Shown here piece after piece: positions 46,761 through 56,330 of a stretch of DNA of 64,000 nt. Under the pieces are notes generated by a model. The model was not told the DNA's origin. It saw only the letters and a list, made by a program, of their open reading frames with translations, and did no database searches. Source of the stretch: Candidatus Paracaedibacteraceae bacterium (lineage in GTDB: Bacteria; Pseudomonadota; Alphaproteobacteria; Paracaedibacterales; Paracaedibacteraceae); NCBI GenBank assembly GCA_019459505.1, contig JAIBEV010000162.1, forward strand, positions 1 through 64,000, read 5' to 3'. Each line of letters opens with the position of its first letter. The first letter of the stretch is position 1. The position numbers were made by a program, and so were the translations under genes.

Positions 46761-47903
46761 ATGACCATTATTATTCCTGATTTATTTCCCATTTATAAAA
46801 TCTATCAAGAAACAGGGTTTAGTTTACGGTATGTGGGCGGCTGCGTGCGCGATAGCCTTTTAGGCTTATCCCCGCATGATTATGACTTAGCCACTCCTTT
46901 GCCAGCAACGCAAGGACTCAGCTTATTAAAACAGCACGGATACACAGTTATTCCCACGGGTATAGAGCATGGGACTTTTACGCTGGTTATTAATAAACAA
47001 CCCTATGAAATTACAACTCTACGTCGTGATGTCGCCACTGATGGTCGTCGCGCCACCATCAGCCATACAGAGAACTGGGAAGAAGATGCTGCCCGCCGCG
47101 ATTTTACCATTAATGCGTTATACATGGATTTTGAAGGCACTCTGTATGATTATGTCGAGGGGCTACCTGATCTTAAGGCTGGAGTTATTCGTTTTATCGG
47201 CAATGCTGAGGACCGAATTCGAGAAGATTATTTAAGAATTTTAAGATTCTTTAGATTTCACGAACGTTTTTCCAAACAACCTATTTCACCGCTTTTAAAA
47301 GCAACTTTCACAAAGTTTTCTCCTCATCTTAAAACGCTCTCAGCAGAACGCATCACGCAAGAATTCTTTTTACTTTTAGGGAGTAAAGCCCCTTATCAAG
47401 AACTTACTATTATGGATGAGTGTCAGATTTTACCTCATTTTTTGATCTGCTATAATTTGGAAAATCTTCACAGCGTTCTGGAAACAGAACGCCAAGTATC
47501 AGCTCCCCCCAGCTTTTTAAGACGCTTTGCTGCGCTTAACTGTGGCGAACACACGCTACGACTCTCCAATAAAGAAAAAAATTATTTAACGGTCATCAAC
47601 AAACTCCAACAAGCAATCCATCAGGAACCCTTGCCTTATCTTGCTTATCGGTTTGGGCTGGATAACCTCTTGGATGTTTGTTTGCTCAACAATGAGATCG
47701 AGCTGTGGGGTCATCTTCAGTCTTTTATTATCCCCCCCTTTCCTCTTGACGGCCATGATCTTACAGCTCTTGGTATTACCAAAGGCCCAACCCTCGGCCA
47801 AGCTCTCCGCCAGGCTGAAAAGCTCTGGTGTGGCAGCGCCTATACCTTAACCAAAAAACAACTTCTGGATAAAATAAAAGAGGATTTCCTCGCCTCAAAT
47901 TAA
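46761..47903 (+). CDS. cca: CCA tRNA nucleotidyltransferase
   Basis: The class II enzyme of about 380 residues adds or repairs the 3' CCA of tRNA. It has G-G-C-V-R-D-S-L-L near 26-34, the metal-binding D-Y-D, R-R-D-F-T-I-N-A near 109, and E-D-x-L-R-I-L-R-F-F-R-F near 150. The ATG at 46761 is chosen over a TTG 12 bases upstream. The gene follows tRNA-Arg so closely that they may share a transcript. Confidence 0.92.
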   Translation: MTIIIPDLFPIYKIYQETGFSLRYVGGCVRDSLLGLSPHDYDLATPLPATQGLSLLKQHGYTVIPTGIEHGTFTLVINKQPYEITTLRRDVATDGRRATISHTENWEEDAARRDFTINALYMDFEGTLYDYVEGLPDLKAGVIRFIGNAEDRIREDYLRILRFFRFHERFSKQPISPLLKATFTKFSPHLKTLSAERITQEFFLLLGSKAPYQELTIMDECQILPHFLICYNLENLHSVLETERQVSAPPSFLRRFAALNCGEHTLRLSNKEKNYLTVINKLQQAIHQEPLPYLAYRFGLDNLLDVCLLNNEIELWGHLQSFIIPPFPLDGHDLTALGITKGPTLGQALRQAEKLWCGSAYTLTKKQLLDKIKEDFLASN

Positions 47904-47977
47904 CTGACTCTTTCCTTGCTCTGGAGCGGCAAAAAGCTGTATAACTATATCCAAGAACTTAGAAGAAGCGGAAAAAA

Positions 47978-49078
47978 ATGGGATTTAATTGTGGAATCGT
48001 TGGACTACCAAACGTTGGTAAGTCAACACTATTTAATGCACTAACGGCAACAGCCGCAGCCGAAGCTGCCAATTACCCCTTTTGCACCATCGAACCCAAC
48101 ACGGGTCGCGTCGGCGTACCTGATCCCCGCTTATTTGAGTTGGCAAAAATTGCCCAATCACAAAAAATTATTCCAACTCAACTGGAATTTGTCGATATTG
48201 CTGGGCTGGTCCGCGGCGCTTCAAAAGGTGAAGGACTGGGCAACCAATTTTTAGGACACATCCGCAGTGTTGACGCCATTATTCATGTATTGCGGTGTTT
48301 TGAAAATGATGACATTACCCACGTTGATGGCAGTGTTGATCCGTTGAGAGACCTGACAACCATTGAAACGGAATTGATGCTGGCCGATATGGAAAGCTTG
48401 GAACGGCGTGTTCAAGGTCTTGAGAAAAAGGCCAAAGGAGGAGACGCTGAAGCAAAAGCTTTATTAGCGATCACTCAAAAAGTTCTCAAGCATTTGGAAG
48501 AAGGCAAGATGGCTAATACGTTTGAGGTTAGCAAGGATGAAAATCCTTTACTTGACCAACTTCAACTGTTAACCTCCAAGCCTATCCTCTATGTATGCAA
48601 TGTCAGCGAAGAAGAGGCAGCAATGGGAAATGCTCATACAGCCAAAGTTGCCGCCTATGCTCAGCAACATGGAACAGGATCGGTTATTATTAGTGCCGCC
48701 ATTGAAGCTGAAGTTTCATCGCTCGAATCTGAAGAAGAACAACTAGAATTCTTACAATCTTTAGGACTGCAAGAAACAGGTCTAAAGCAAGTCATTCGTG
48801 AAGGATATAAATTGCTTGATCTATTGACATTTTTCACCATTGGTCCAAAAGAAGCACGCGGCTGGACCACTCATCAGGGCGCCAAAGCCCCCCAAGCAGC
48901 CGGTGAAATTCACACCGATTTCGAACGCGGTTTTATTTGCGCTGAAACCATCTCCTATGACGACTATATTGCCTGCAATGGTGAGGCTGGCGCCAAAGCC
49001 GCCGGTAAGATGCGTCTTGAAGGCCGAGATTATATCACCAAAGATGGAGATATTTTCCATTTTAGGTTTAATGTGTAA
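47978..49078 (+). CDS. ychF: Ribosome-binding ATPase YchF
   Basis: The 366-residue Obg-family protein binds ribosomes and prefers ATP. It has Walker A G-L-P-N-V-G-K-S-T near 8-16, switch region D-I-A-G-L-V-R-G-A near 73-81, a coiled coil (about 130-200) and a C-terminal TGS domain with F-F-T-I-G-P-K-E-A-R-G-W-T. Length and start are standard. Confidence 0.97.
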   Translation: MGFNCGIVGLPNVGKSTLFNALTATAAAEAANYPFCTIEPNTGRVGVPDPRLFELAKIAQSQKIIPTQLEFVDIAGLVRGASKGEGLGNQFLGHIRSVDAIIHVLRCFENDDITHVDGSVDPLRDLTTIETELMLADMESLERRVQGLEKKAKGGDAEAKALLAITQKVLKHLEEGKMANTFEVSKDENPLLDQLQLLTSKPILYVCNVSEEEAAMGNAHTAKVAAYAQQHGTGSVIISAAIEAEVSSLESEEEQLEFLQSLGLQETGLKQVIREGYKLLDLLTFFTIGPKEARGWTTHQGAKAPQAAGEIHTDFERGFICAETISYDDYIACNGEAGAKAAGKMRLEGRDYITKDGDIFHFRFNV

Positions 49079-49133
49079 ATTCATGAGTTTTTTGGAAGCA
49101 AGATAAATTCAACTCTGCTACATATTAGTAGGA

Positions 49134-49168
49134 GAGGATTTAATTAGTCCTGACTAATTTTGTCCTCC
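49134..49168. terminator. Hairpin downstream of ychF
   Basis: AATTAGTC (49142-49149) pairs with GACTAATT (49152-49159) around CT, flanked by a second stem GAGGA/TCCTC. A TTTTG stretch is inside rather than after the stem, so it is at best an imperfect terminator. Confidence 0.4.
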
Positions 49169-49368
49169 ACAGCCTCTACTTGTACTACTTAAACCTTTCT
49201 TTATTTCTCTAATTAAGGATATCCCATAAATGTTAAGATTTAGCATATCTCTTAACTTCATACAAAACCTCTGCAACAATTAAAAAATATAGTCAATTCT
49301 GGCTTATAAAAGGCAATCAATTTTTGCTCATTTTTTAGATTTTTTTATTTCCTTTAGGAGATTTTTTT

Positions 49369-50259
49369 ATGCTTGCTTTCCTCACGCGCACTTTATTGCT
49401 GGCTTTCTCGATGATAGTGACGAGCTATACACAGGAGATTTTTATTACTTCTACAAATTCTTTGACAGTAGAGTTCTCAAGTTACCCCTCACAAGTCTCT
49501 CAATTGCAATTGAGCAATGATAGCCTTTCAATGAAAGCTTTAAATTGGAAAGGCCCTCAAAAGAAATTAAAGGTACCTCAGAAGAATTTAGTCCGGAAAG
49601 CTCAAAATGATGATAAGTTGGCGCAACTTGACCTAATTGACGCCTTTCGACACCATAAGGATGGCTTTACTCTCACAAAGTATAACCAAAAAATAATCTT
49701 ACAGCTGTTAACAGAGTTTGCAGAAACCAATCCTTTGTTACGTCCAACTCTTATTAAAGCCTATAGAGATGGAGAATTTGGACTTGAGCCTACCCATTTA
49801 GAAACAGCCGAGATAGGTAAAAATCTCGCACTCAAGTATATAAGTTCTCCAGGAATAGGAAATATGGTTATAGAGGCCATGCGGGCGGGACTTTTGAACT
49901 TTAAATCCTGCGACAATTATCTAGAGTATTTAAGAAAATTAGCATTTAAGCTGAAAAATCAGAATGCTCAAGTTTTCTTATTAGAATGCTACATCAAGAG
50001 CCAGTATGGAGCGGCCTCCTTTAATAAAAAATTGTTTCGAGAAGTGGTAGAGAAATTGGAACCATATGCAGAACCAAATTCCCTGCTTGCCGGCTTAATT
50101 ATTGCCGTTTGGCAACAGAATCTCTTAGGCTTCAAGAATAAAAAAGAGCTTAAAAAGGAGCAACTTAGAATTAACCAATACTTTAATGAAAAATCTTTAA
50201 AAAAACGTCAAAAGGAAAATTTTTTCTTATTAGAATCTTTTAGTGCATTCAACCTATAA
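49369..50259 (+). CDS. Exported helical protein, unknown function
   Basis: The 296-residue protein has a signal peptide (about 1-22) and AGGAG ahead of its ATG. After a Ser/Leu-rich segment the body (about 80-280) is a series of amphipathic helices, with L-I-D-A-F-R-H-H-K-D-G, Y-R-D-G-E-F-G-L and M-R-A-G-L-L at regular intervals. This suggests a Sel1/TPR-like solenoid, though no canonical repeat can be confirmed. Two cysteines are near 185 and 205. No family is recognised. Confidence 0.6.
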   Translation: MLAFLTRTLLLAFSMIVTSYTQEIFITSTNSLTVEFSSYPSQVSQLQLSNDSLSMKALNWKGPQKKLKVPQKNLVRKAQNDDKLAQLDLIDAFRHHKDGFTLTKYNQKIILQLLTEFAETNPLLRPTLIKAYRDGEFGLEPTHLETAEIGKNLALKYISSPGIGNMVIEAMRAGLLNFKSCDNYLEYLRKLAFKLKNQNAQVFLLECYIKSQYGAASFNKKLFREVVEKLEPYAEPNSLLAGLIIAVWQQNLLGFKNKKELKKEQLRINQYFNEKSLKKRQKENFFLLESFSAFNL

Positions 50260-50327
50260 AGCCTATATTTCTGTTAGGTAATCCCCCTTGGATTTATGGT
50301 TCAAGTGTGATAACTATAAAATAGAGG

Positions 50328-50404
50328 GCGGTCGTAGCTCAGCAGGATAGAGCGACGGATTCCTAATCCGTAGGCCGTGGGTTCGAATCCCGCCGATCGC
50401 ACCA
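50328..50404 (+). tRNA. tRNA-Arg (anticodon CCU)
   Basis: Acceptor arms GCGGTCG and CGATCGC pair with one G-U. Anticodon stem ACGGA/TCCGT encloses TTCCTAA with CCT at 50362-50364. The T-loop reads GTTCGAATC and CCA is encoded at 50402-50404. It reads the rare AGG codon. Confidence 0.95.
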
Positions 50405-50429
50405 ACCTTCCACTTTATCAGGGTTAAAA

Positions 50430-51491
50430 ATGGATCTTGTTACACAAGGGATTTTGGGCGGCGCCATTGGTCAAGCTGGCTTTCAAAACAAACTGGGTAA
50501 AAAAGCTGTTTTATGGGGCACTATAATTGGTATTATTCCAGATTTAGATATATTAGTTAACTTCTCAAGTCATCCTTTAGCAGAACAATTGTACCATCGG
50601 GGGTTTACCCATTCCCTCTTTTTTGCCCCTCTGGCCGCTCCTTTATTGGCTCTCTTCTTATGTCGCTTCTACGATAAAGAAATAAAACCATCTTCCTATT
50701 GGACATGGTTTTGGTTAGCCTTCTGGGCCCTTATTACCCATCCTCTTCTTGATCTCTTTACCACCTATGGCACTCAACTTTTGAATCCTATTAGTAATTA
50801 CAGATTTAGCCTGTCAGGTATTGCTATCATTGATCCCCTTTATTCGTTTCCTTTGTTAGCGGTGGTTCTCTTAGGGTTATGGGGCAAGACTCAGGGCTTT
50901 CGGAGCTACTTAACCTCCTTTTTACTTTTATTAACCACGTCCTATTTATTCTACGGTGTTAGCTGTAATCAAAAAGCAATCGCTTTGGCTCGTCAGAGCA
51001 TTGGCCCGCAAGGTTCGAGTATGATCAATAGCTACCCGACGCTGTTCCAAATTCATGTCCGTCGATTAGTCGCCCATGTAGGTAAGCAGGTATGGGTGGC
51101 TTATACAACCACTTATCCGGGGGCCAATTATCCGATCCACTGGGAAAAATATGATAAGGCCTATCCTGAACTTTGTGAATCCTTTTTGGCAACGTCTGAA
51201 GCCAAGATATATAATTGGTTTTGTGATGGTGATTTTATTATGATTCATGAACAGGATATGCTGAAAATGCAAGATCTACGGTTTGGATTCATAGGCTCTT
51301 CCCAGTTAGGATTTTGGGGCTTACAAGCAAAAATTAACCCGGATGGCTCTCTGCAAACTTCACCTCAGAAATTTCGCAATACCATCTCTTATGGGCGGAG
51401 CAATAGCGACATTTCCATGACGAAAATTATTGAATTATTTTATGTCTCCTGGGGTCAGGAAAGCCGTCTTTTAAAAATTTATCATTCTTAA
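50430..51491 (+). CDS. YdjM/DUF457-type membrane-bound metal-dependent hydrolase
   Basis: The 353-residue protein begins with the family pattern M-D-L-V-T-Q-G-I-L-G. Metal-ligand motifs I-P-D-L-D near 37-41, H-R-G-F-T-H-S near 56-62 and H-P-L-L-D near 103-107 lie among four hydrophobic segments. The C-terminal 170 residues look soluble. Substrate is unknown; some members respond to DNA damage. It starts 25 bases after tRNA-Arg(CCU). Confidence 0.85.
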   Translation: MDLVTQGILGGAIGQAGFQNKLGKKAVLWGTIIGIIPDLDILVNFSSHPLAEQLYHRGFTHSLFFAPLAAPLLALFLCRFYDKEIKPSSYWTWFWLAFWALITHPLLDLFTTYGTQLLNPISNYRFSLSGIAIIDPLYSFPLLAVVLLGLWGKTQGFRSYLTSFLLLLTTSYLFYGVSCNQKAIALARQSIGPQGSSMINSYPTLFQIHVRRLVAHVGKQVWVAYTTTYPGANYPIHWEKYDKAYPELCESFLATSEAKIYNWFCDGDFIMIHEQDMLKMQDLRFGFIGSSQLGFWGLQAKINPDGSLQTSPQKFRNTISYGRSNSDISMTKIIELFYVSWGQESRLLKIYHS

Positions 51492-51581
51492 CGATCCATT
51501 TTATTAGGCGAGCAATTTGCTTGTTGGCTCAGCTTAAATATGTTAGAAGTTGGTTTAAATTAGCAATATTCGAGAGTTATA

Positions 51582-52559
51582 ATGTCAAAGTCCCCGGTTT
51601 TTCTAACTGGCTGTGCCGGCTTTATTGGTATGCAAACCGTTAAACGTCTTCTTGGACAAGGAGAAACAGTCATCGGTGTTGACAATCTTAATGCTTATTA
51701 CTCTGTTGATTTAAAGCGAGATCGTCTAAAACAACTCGATCACCCAAACTTTCATTTTCATGAAGTTGATATTAGTGATCGCCAAGCTATGGAAAAAATT
51801 TGGGCCACTTATGAACCTAAAAGAGCGATCAATTTAGCCGCCCAAGCAGGGGTCCGCTATTCTATTGAGAATCCATTTGCTTATATTTCAAGCAATATTA
51901 CCGGCTTTCTGGTTATGCTTGAACTTTGTCGCCATCAAAAAGATTTTGAGAACCTAGTGTATGCCAGTACCTCTTCTATTTATGGGTCCAGCACCAATAT
52001 GCCCTTTGTTGAAGATCAAATGACAGCCGTTCCTATTTCCCTGTATGCGGCCACAAAAGGCGGGAATGAGTTGATGGCCCAATCCTACAACTATTTATAT
52101 GGAATGCCTGCAACAGGCCTTCGCTTCTTTACCGTTTATGGCCCTTGGGGTCGACCTGATATGGCAGCCTTTAAATTTACCAGAGCCATTTTAAATGGTG
52201 AACCCTTAGACCTTTATAACGCTGGAAAAATGAAGCGCGATTTTACCTATGTGGACGATATTGTCTCTGGGGTTGTCGCCGCAGTGAACAAGAACCCCAC
52301 CAATAAGGTTGGAGAACGCCACCCTATTTACAATCTAGGTAACAACCGTTGTGAAGATTTACCACGCATTATTACATTAATTGAAGAAACATTGGGAAAA
52401 AAGGCACTCATTAATAATATGCCAATGCAATTAGGGGACGTCAAAGAAACCTATGCTAATATTGATAAAGCTAAAGCTGATCTTGGCTATTCTCCTCAAA
52501 CAACCATCGATACAGGCATTCCAAATTTTGTTCGATGGTATATGGACTATCATAAATAA
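51582..52559 (+). CDS. NAD-dependent UDP-sugar 4-epimerase (UDP-glucuronate epimerase-like)
   Basis: The 325-residue extended SDR has G-C-A-G-F-I-G near 10-16, S-T-S-S-I-Y-G near 127 and the catalytic Y-A-A-T-K near 153. The N-L-N-A-Y-Y-S-V-D-L-K stretch near 39 and V-Y-G-P-W-G-R-P-D-M-A near 186 are typical of UDP-glucuronate/galacturonate epimerases, so it may supply sugars for surface polysaccharide. It leads into fabD with a 9-base gap. Confidence 0.88.
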   Translation: MSKSPVFLTGCAGFIGMQTVKRLLGQGETVIGVDNLNAYYSVDLKRDRLKQLDHPNFHFHEVDISDRQAMEKIWATYEPKRAINLAAQAGVRYSIENPFAYISSNITGFLVMLELCRHQKDFENLVYASTSSIYGSSTNMPFVEDQMTAVPISLYAATKGGNELMAQSYNYLYGMPATGLRFFTVYGPWGRPDMAAFKFTRAILNGEPLDLYNAGKMKRDFTYVDDIVSGVVAAVNKNPTNKVGERHPIYNLGNNRCEDLPRIITLIEETLGKKALINNMPMQLGDVKETYANIDKAKADLGYSPQTTIDTGIPNFVRWYMDYHK

Positions 52560-52568
52560 GGAAACCAA

Positions 52569-53528
52569 ATGAAATTAGCGTTTACATTTCCGGGACAGGG
52601 CTCTCAAACTATTGGTATGGGCAAAGATTTTTATGATAATTTTGCTGTTTCCAAACAAGTTTTTCAAGAAGTTGACGACACACTTAACCAAAAGTTAAGC
52701 ACCCTCATCTTTGAAGGAGATCCAGACCAACTAACGCTGACTGAAAATACACAACCCGCTCTTATGGCAGTCAGTATGGCAATCATTCGAGCCCTTGAAA
52801 ATGAATTGGGCGTTAAAGCAGCCTCTCTTACTGCATTTATGGCAGGCCACTCGTTAGGGGAATACACAGCAAATTGTGCGGCTGGCACCTTTAGTGTCGA
52901 TGATACAGCCCGCCTCTTGCGTATTCGGGGCTCTGCAATGCAAAAAGCCGTGCCAGTGGGTCAAGGAGCCATGGCGGCGATTTTGAACATGCCTATTGAA
53001 GCCGTAGAAATTCTTACAACTGACGCCGCTCAAGGCCAAGTGTGTGTCATTGCTAACGATAACTCTGACGGTCAAGTTGTCATCAGTGGTCACAAAAAAG
53101 CAATTGATCGCGCGATTCCTCTCGCTTTAGAAAGGGGAGCCAAACGCGCTTTATCTTTACCGGTCAGTGCCCCTTTCCATAGCCCCTTGATGGAACCCGC
53201 AGCAACAACGATGGCAGAGGCATTGGATCTCGTCAATAGTCAGCCACCACTCTGTCCCATCTTAACAAATGTAACCGCCAGTCTGGTTCATGACGATGAA
53301 ATCTTAAAACGATTTCTGGTCGAACAAGTTACTGGACGCGTTCGGTGGAGAGAATCCATGACAAGATTACCCTTACATGATATTACCCATTGCATTGAAA
53401 TTGGCGCTGGTAGAGTTCTAACAGGCCTGGTTAAGAAATCAGCTCCAACAGTAGAAGCCCGTTCAATTAACACAGTTGATGAGATGAAAAATTTTATAGA
53501 TACTCTTGGTACAAAACTCGTTGCATAA
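52569..53528 (+). CDS. fabD: Malonyl-CoA:ACP transacylase
   Basis: FabD loads malonyl groups on acyl carrier protein. The 319 residues have F-P-G-Q-G-S-Q near 7, catalytic Ser in G-H-S-L-G-E-Y near 99 and the later A-P-F-H-S-P-L-M near 203. AAGGA precedes the ATG; fabG follows after 12 bases. Confidence 0.96.
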   Translation: MKLAFTFPGQGSQTIGMGKDFYDNFAVSKQVFQEVDDTLNQKLSTLIFEGDPDQLTLTENTQPALMAVSMAIIRALENELGVKAASLTAFMAGHSLGEYTANCAAGTFSVDDTARLLRIRGSAMQKAVPVGQGAMAAILNMPIEAVEILTTDAAQGQVCVIANDNSDGQVVISGHKKAIDRAIPLALERGAKRALSLPVSAPFHSPLMEPAATTMAEALDLVNSQPPLCPILTNVTASLVHDDEILKRFLVEQVTGRVRWRESMTRLPLHDITHCIEIGAGRVLTGLVKKSAPTVEARSINTVDEMKNFIDTLGTKLVA

Positions 53529-53540
53529 GGAAGGAAAAAT

Positions 53541-54278
53541 ATGTTTCAGCTTAATGATCAGGTTGCATTAGTAACAGGAGCAACTGGCGATTTAGGAAAT
53601 GCCATTGCTCGTAAACTTCATCAACAAGGAGCCATAGTTGCCATTTCAGGAACCCGCGAGGCGTTATTAAATGAGTTGGCGGCAGAGCTGGGTGAGCGCG
53701 TTCATGTATTCCCCTGCAACCTAGGCGATACTGACAGTGTTGAAACATTAATCCCAGCGATTACAGAAAAGCTTGGTAAAATTGATATCTTGGTTAATAA
53801 TGCCGGCGTAACCCGCGACACCCTTATCATGCGCATGAAAGATGACGATTGGAACACAGTTATTAATATTAACTTAAGTTCTGTTTTCCGTTTGTGCCGG
53901 GCCGCCACTAAAGGCATGATGAAACGCCGTTATGGCCGTATCATCAATATTTCATCTGTGGTGGGCTTTACTGGTAATCCGGGTCAAGCGAACTATTGCG
54001 CCTCCAAAGCTGGCTTAGTTGGGATGACAAAATCCTTAGCAGCAGAGCTTGCTAATCGAGGCATTACAGCAAACTGTGTTGCCCCCGGCTTTATCGCTTC
54101 CGCCATGACAGAAGACTTACCTGAGTCAACTAAGGAAAATATTTTATCCTCTATCCCGATGGGTAAGATGGGAACCGCTGAGGACATTGCTATGGCTACC
54201 GTCTATTTAGCATCCACCGAAGCAAGCTATATGACAGGACAAACACTGCACATTAATGGCGGCATGGCGATGATTTAA
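53541..54278 (+). CDS. fabG: 3-oxoacyl-ACP reductase
   Basis: The 245-residue SDR reduces 3-ketoacyl-ACP with NADPH in fatty-acid synthesis. It has T-G-A-T-G-D-L-G near 13, N-N-A-G near 88, and S-x-Y-C-A-S-K region with catalytic Tyr near 153. In most bacteria acpP comes next; here an acyltransferase does. Confidence 0.95.
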   Translation: MFQLNDQVALVTGATGDLGNAIARKLHQQGAIVAISGTREALLNELAAELGERVHVFPCNLGDTDSVETLIPAITEKLGKIDILVNNAGVTRDTLIMRMKDDDWNTVININLSSVFRLCRAATKGMMKRRYGRIINISSVVGFTGNPGQANYCASKAGLVGMTKSLAAELANRGITANCVAPGFIASAMTEDLPESTKENILSSIPMGKMGTAEDIAMATVYLASTEASYMTGQTLHINGGMAMI

Positions 54279-54332
54279 GGGTCCTTGCTATTCAATCTTC
54301 TTTTTCTTAATCAAAGGTGTTCAGTTAACGTC

Positions 54333-55217
54333 ATGAAAAGAATTCGTCATCTGCTTGAATATATTCCTATTTATCTACTCTATCATCTTTGCCGTCTTAT
54401 CGGATTTAAGCACGCCTCAAATCTGGGGGGATTTATCGGTCGATATATAGGGTATTGGTATGCTTTGTGGACTAAAGTTGCGGATAAAAACATCCAGCGC
54501 GTTTTTCCGTCCCTGTCGCCTGATGAGAGAAAAAAAATAATAAAAAGATCAGCTGATAATTTTGGAAGAACCTTTTTTGAATATTTTGTTCTCGATCTGG
54601 CTGATCAAGATCCCGCTTTCAAAAACGAATCCAGCGGCTTTGATAAAGTTGCTGATTACCTTACAGGTAAACGGCCCATTATTGGGTTTTCAGCTCATCT
54701 CGGCAACTGGGAAATGGGCGCAAAAAACTACGTTAGTCACGGTTATGCCCTGACAATAATATACCGCACCATTAATAATCCTTATGTCGACGCCTTAATC
54801 TTAAAATGTCGGGGAACTATTGTTGCTAATCAAATTTCCAAAGGAAAAGGATCAGGAATAGCCTCCATTCGAGCTCTCAAATCGGGCCAACACATGGTTA
54901 TGCTTGTTGATCAGAAATTTAATGAAGGTATTGATATTCCATTCTTTGGGCATGCTGCAAAAACAGCTGATGGATTCGTTAAACTCGCCATAGCCGCCAA
55001 CGCTTATTTAATTCCTATCCTTATTACGCGGCATAATAGGACGCAATTTATCGTCCGTTATTGGGATGAAGTTATTGATCCCACCCAAATGACCATTGAA
55101 GACTGCTTATTGAAAGTCAATCATTACCTTGAGGAATGGATAACAACTTATCCTGATCAGTGGTTTTGGTTTCACCGGCGCTGGGATAAATCATTTTATC
55201 GAACTTCCTTGTCTTAA
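54333..55217 (+). CDS. LpxL/HtrB-like lipid A acyltransferase
   Basis: The protein of about 294 residues has one N-terminal hydrophobic segment and the acyltransferase box H-L-G-N-W-E (HX4E) near 124. Later D-Q-K-F-N-E-G and the final W-F-W-F-H-R-R-W are family landmarks. It should add a secondary acyl chain to lipid A, using acyl-ACP made by the neighbouring fab genes. The ATG at 54333 is preferred over an upstream in-frame start, which lacks family similarity. Confidence 0.9.
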   Translation: MKRIRHLLEYIPIYLLYHLCRLIGFKHASNLGGFIGRYIGYWYALWTKVADKNIQRVFPSLSPDERKKIIKRSADNFGRTFFEYFVLDLADQDPAFKNESSGFDKVADYLTGKRPIIGFSAHLGNWEMGAKNYVSHGYALTIIYRTINNPYVDALILKCRGTIVANQISKGKGSGIASIRALKSGQHMVMLVDQKFNEGIDIPFFGHAAKTADGFVKLAIAANAYLIPILITRHNRTQFIVRYWDEVIDPTQMTIEDCLLKVNHYLEEWITTYPDQWFWFHRRWDKSFYRTSLS

Positions 55218-55228
55218 AGCCATCTTAG

Positions 55229-55266
55229 ACTGAACTAAGGATCCTTTCTCTTTAGTTCAGTGTTAT
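55229..55266 (+). terminator. Terminator-like hairpin after the acyltransferase gene
   Basis: ACTGAACTAA (55229-55238) pairs perfectly with TTAGTTCAGT (55252-55261); only GTTATT follows, so it is a moderate terminator for the epimerase-fab-acyltransferase unit. Confidence 0.55.
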
Positions 55267-55353
55267 TAACCGCCCTTATTCGATCTAAAACCTTAGACTA
55301 TTCTCATTTTCCTTATTAAAGTATTAATTAAGGCATAAAAGAAGCATATCCCT

Positions 55354-56292
55354 ATGAAGTTTTTGGAAAAATTAGACCTCTCTGATCGCCGTAATCTGGC
55401 TAAAATGATCTCTTTAGTGGAGTCAGAAAAAAAATTAGATCAGCAACAAGGTGATCGTCTTATTCAAGAACTTTTTACTCTCTCTCAGCCTGCAGAATCA
55501 CAAAACTCCCTCATTATTGCGATTACGGGGACGCCAGGGGCTGGAAAATCAACGTTTATCAATGCATTTGGCAGCCGATTGGCAGACCAAGGCTTAAAAA
55601 TCGCCGTTCTCGCTATCGATCCGAGTTCTCGCTTTTCAGGAGGATCAATCCTGGGGGATAAGACCCGTATGACAGAGCTGGCAAGTCACCCTAATGCTTT
55701 TATTCGTCCCATTCCATCGCGCGCTGAAAGCTTGGGCGGAATATCTCCTGAAACTGAAGATATTTTATATGTCTTAAAAGCAGCTAAATTTGATTATATC
55801 TTTATTGAGACCATTGGTGTTGGACAAAATGAAGGAGATGTAGCCTTACTCGCCAACAAAATCATCATGATGATTCATCCCCTGGCTGGCGATGAACTCC
55901 AGGCCATTAAAAAAGGCAATTTAGAATATATTGATTACCTTGTTATTAATAAGTTTGACGGAGCGTCTAAAGAGCTAGCCCTTGCTACAGCTGATAGCTA
56001 TCAATCAGCCTTTAAAAATCTCGGTAAAAAAGTTTTTTTAACCTCAGCTGTTGAAAAAACTGGGTTTGAGAATATCTTAAAAGAAATCCATAAGCCCTCA
56101 GCAACTATGCATCCGCCAGAGCAGCTTTTGGTACGTCGCTTAGATACTCAATTACTTAAAGCGTTATTATCCCTTCCTTTCATCGCGGAAACTTTTAATA
56201 CAGCAAATAAATTGAGCGCCCCCACCCGGGTTAAAGCAAATTTTTTTATTGAACAATTAAAGAAATTATTGACGCAACAGCAAAATTTATAG
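55354..56292 (+). CDS. meaB: Methylmalonyl-CoA mutase-associated GTPase MeaB
   Basis: The 312-residue G3E GTPase has Walker A G-T-P-G-A-G-K-S-T near 61-69, D-P-S-S near 90, E-T-I-G-V-G-Q near 151 and the base-recognition N-K-F-D near 199. MeaB protects B12-dependent methylmalonyl-CoA mutase; the mutase gene is not in this window. Propionyl-CoA disposal would link to the beta-oxidation operon. Confidence 0.92.
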   Translation: MKFLEKLDLSDRRNLAKMISLVESEKKLDQQQGDRLIQELFTLSQPAESQNSLIIAITGTPGAGKSTFINAFGSRLADQGLKIAVLAIDPSSRFSGGSILGDKTRMTELASHPNAFIRPIPSRAESLGGISPETEDILYVLKAAKFDYIFIETIGVGQNEGDVALLANKIIMMIHPLAGDELQAIKKGNLEYIDYLVINKFDGASKELALATADSYQSAFKNLGKKVFLTSAVEKTGFENILKEIHKPSATMHPPEQLLVRRLDTQLLKALLSLPFIAETFNTANKLSAPTRVKANFFIEQLKKLLTQQQNL

Positions 56293-56330
56293 TATTAATT
56301 GAGCAAGTTATATTTATGGGAGTCAAAACC

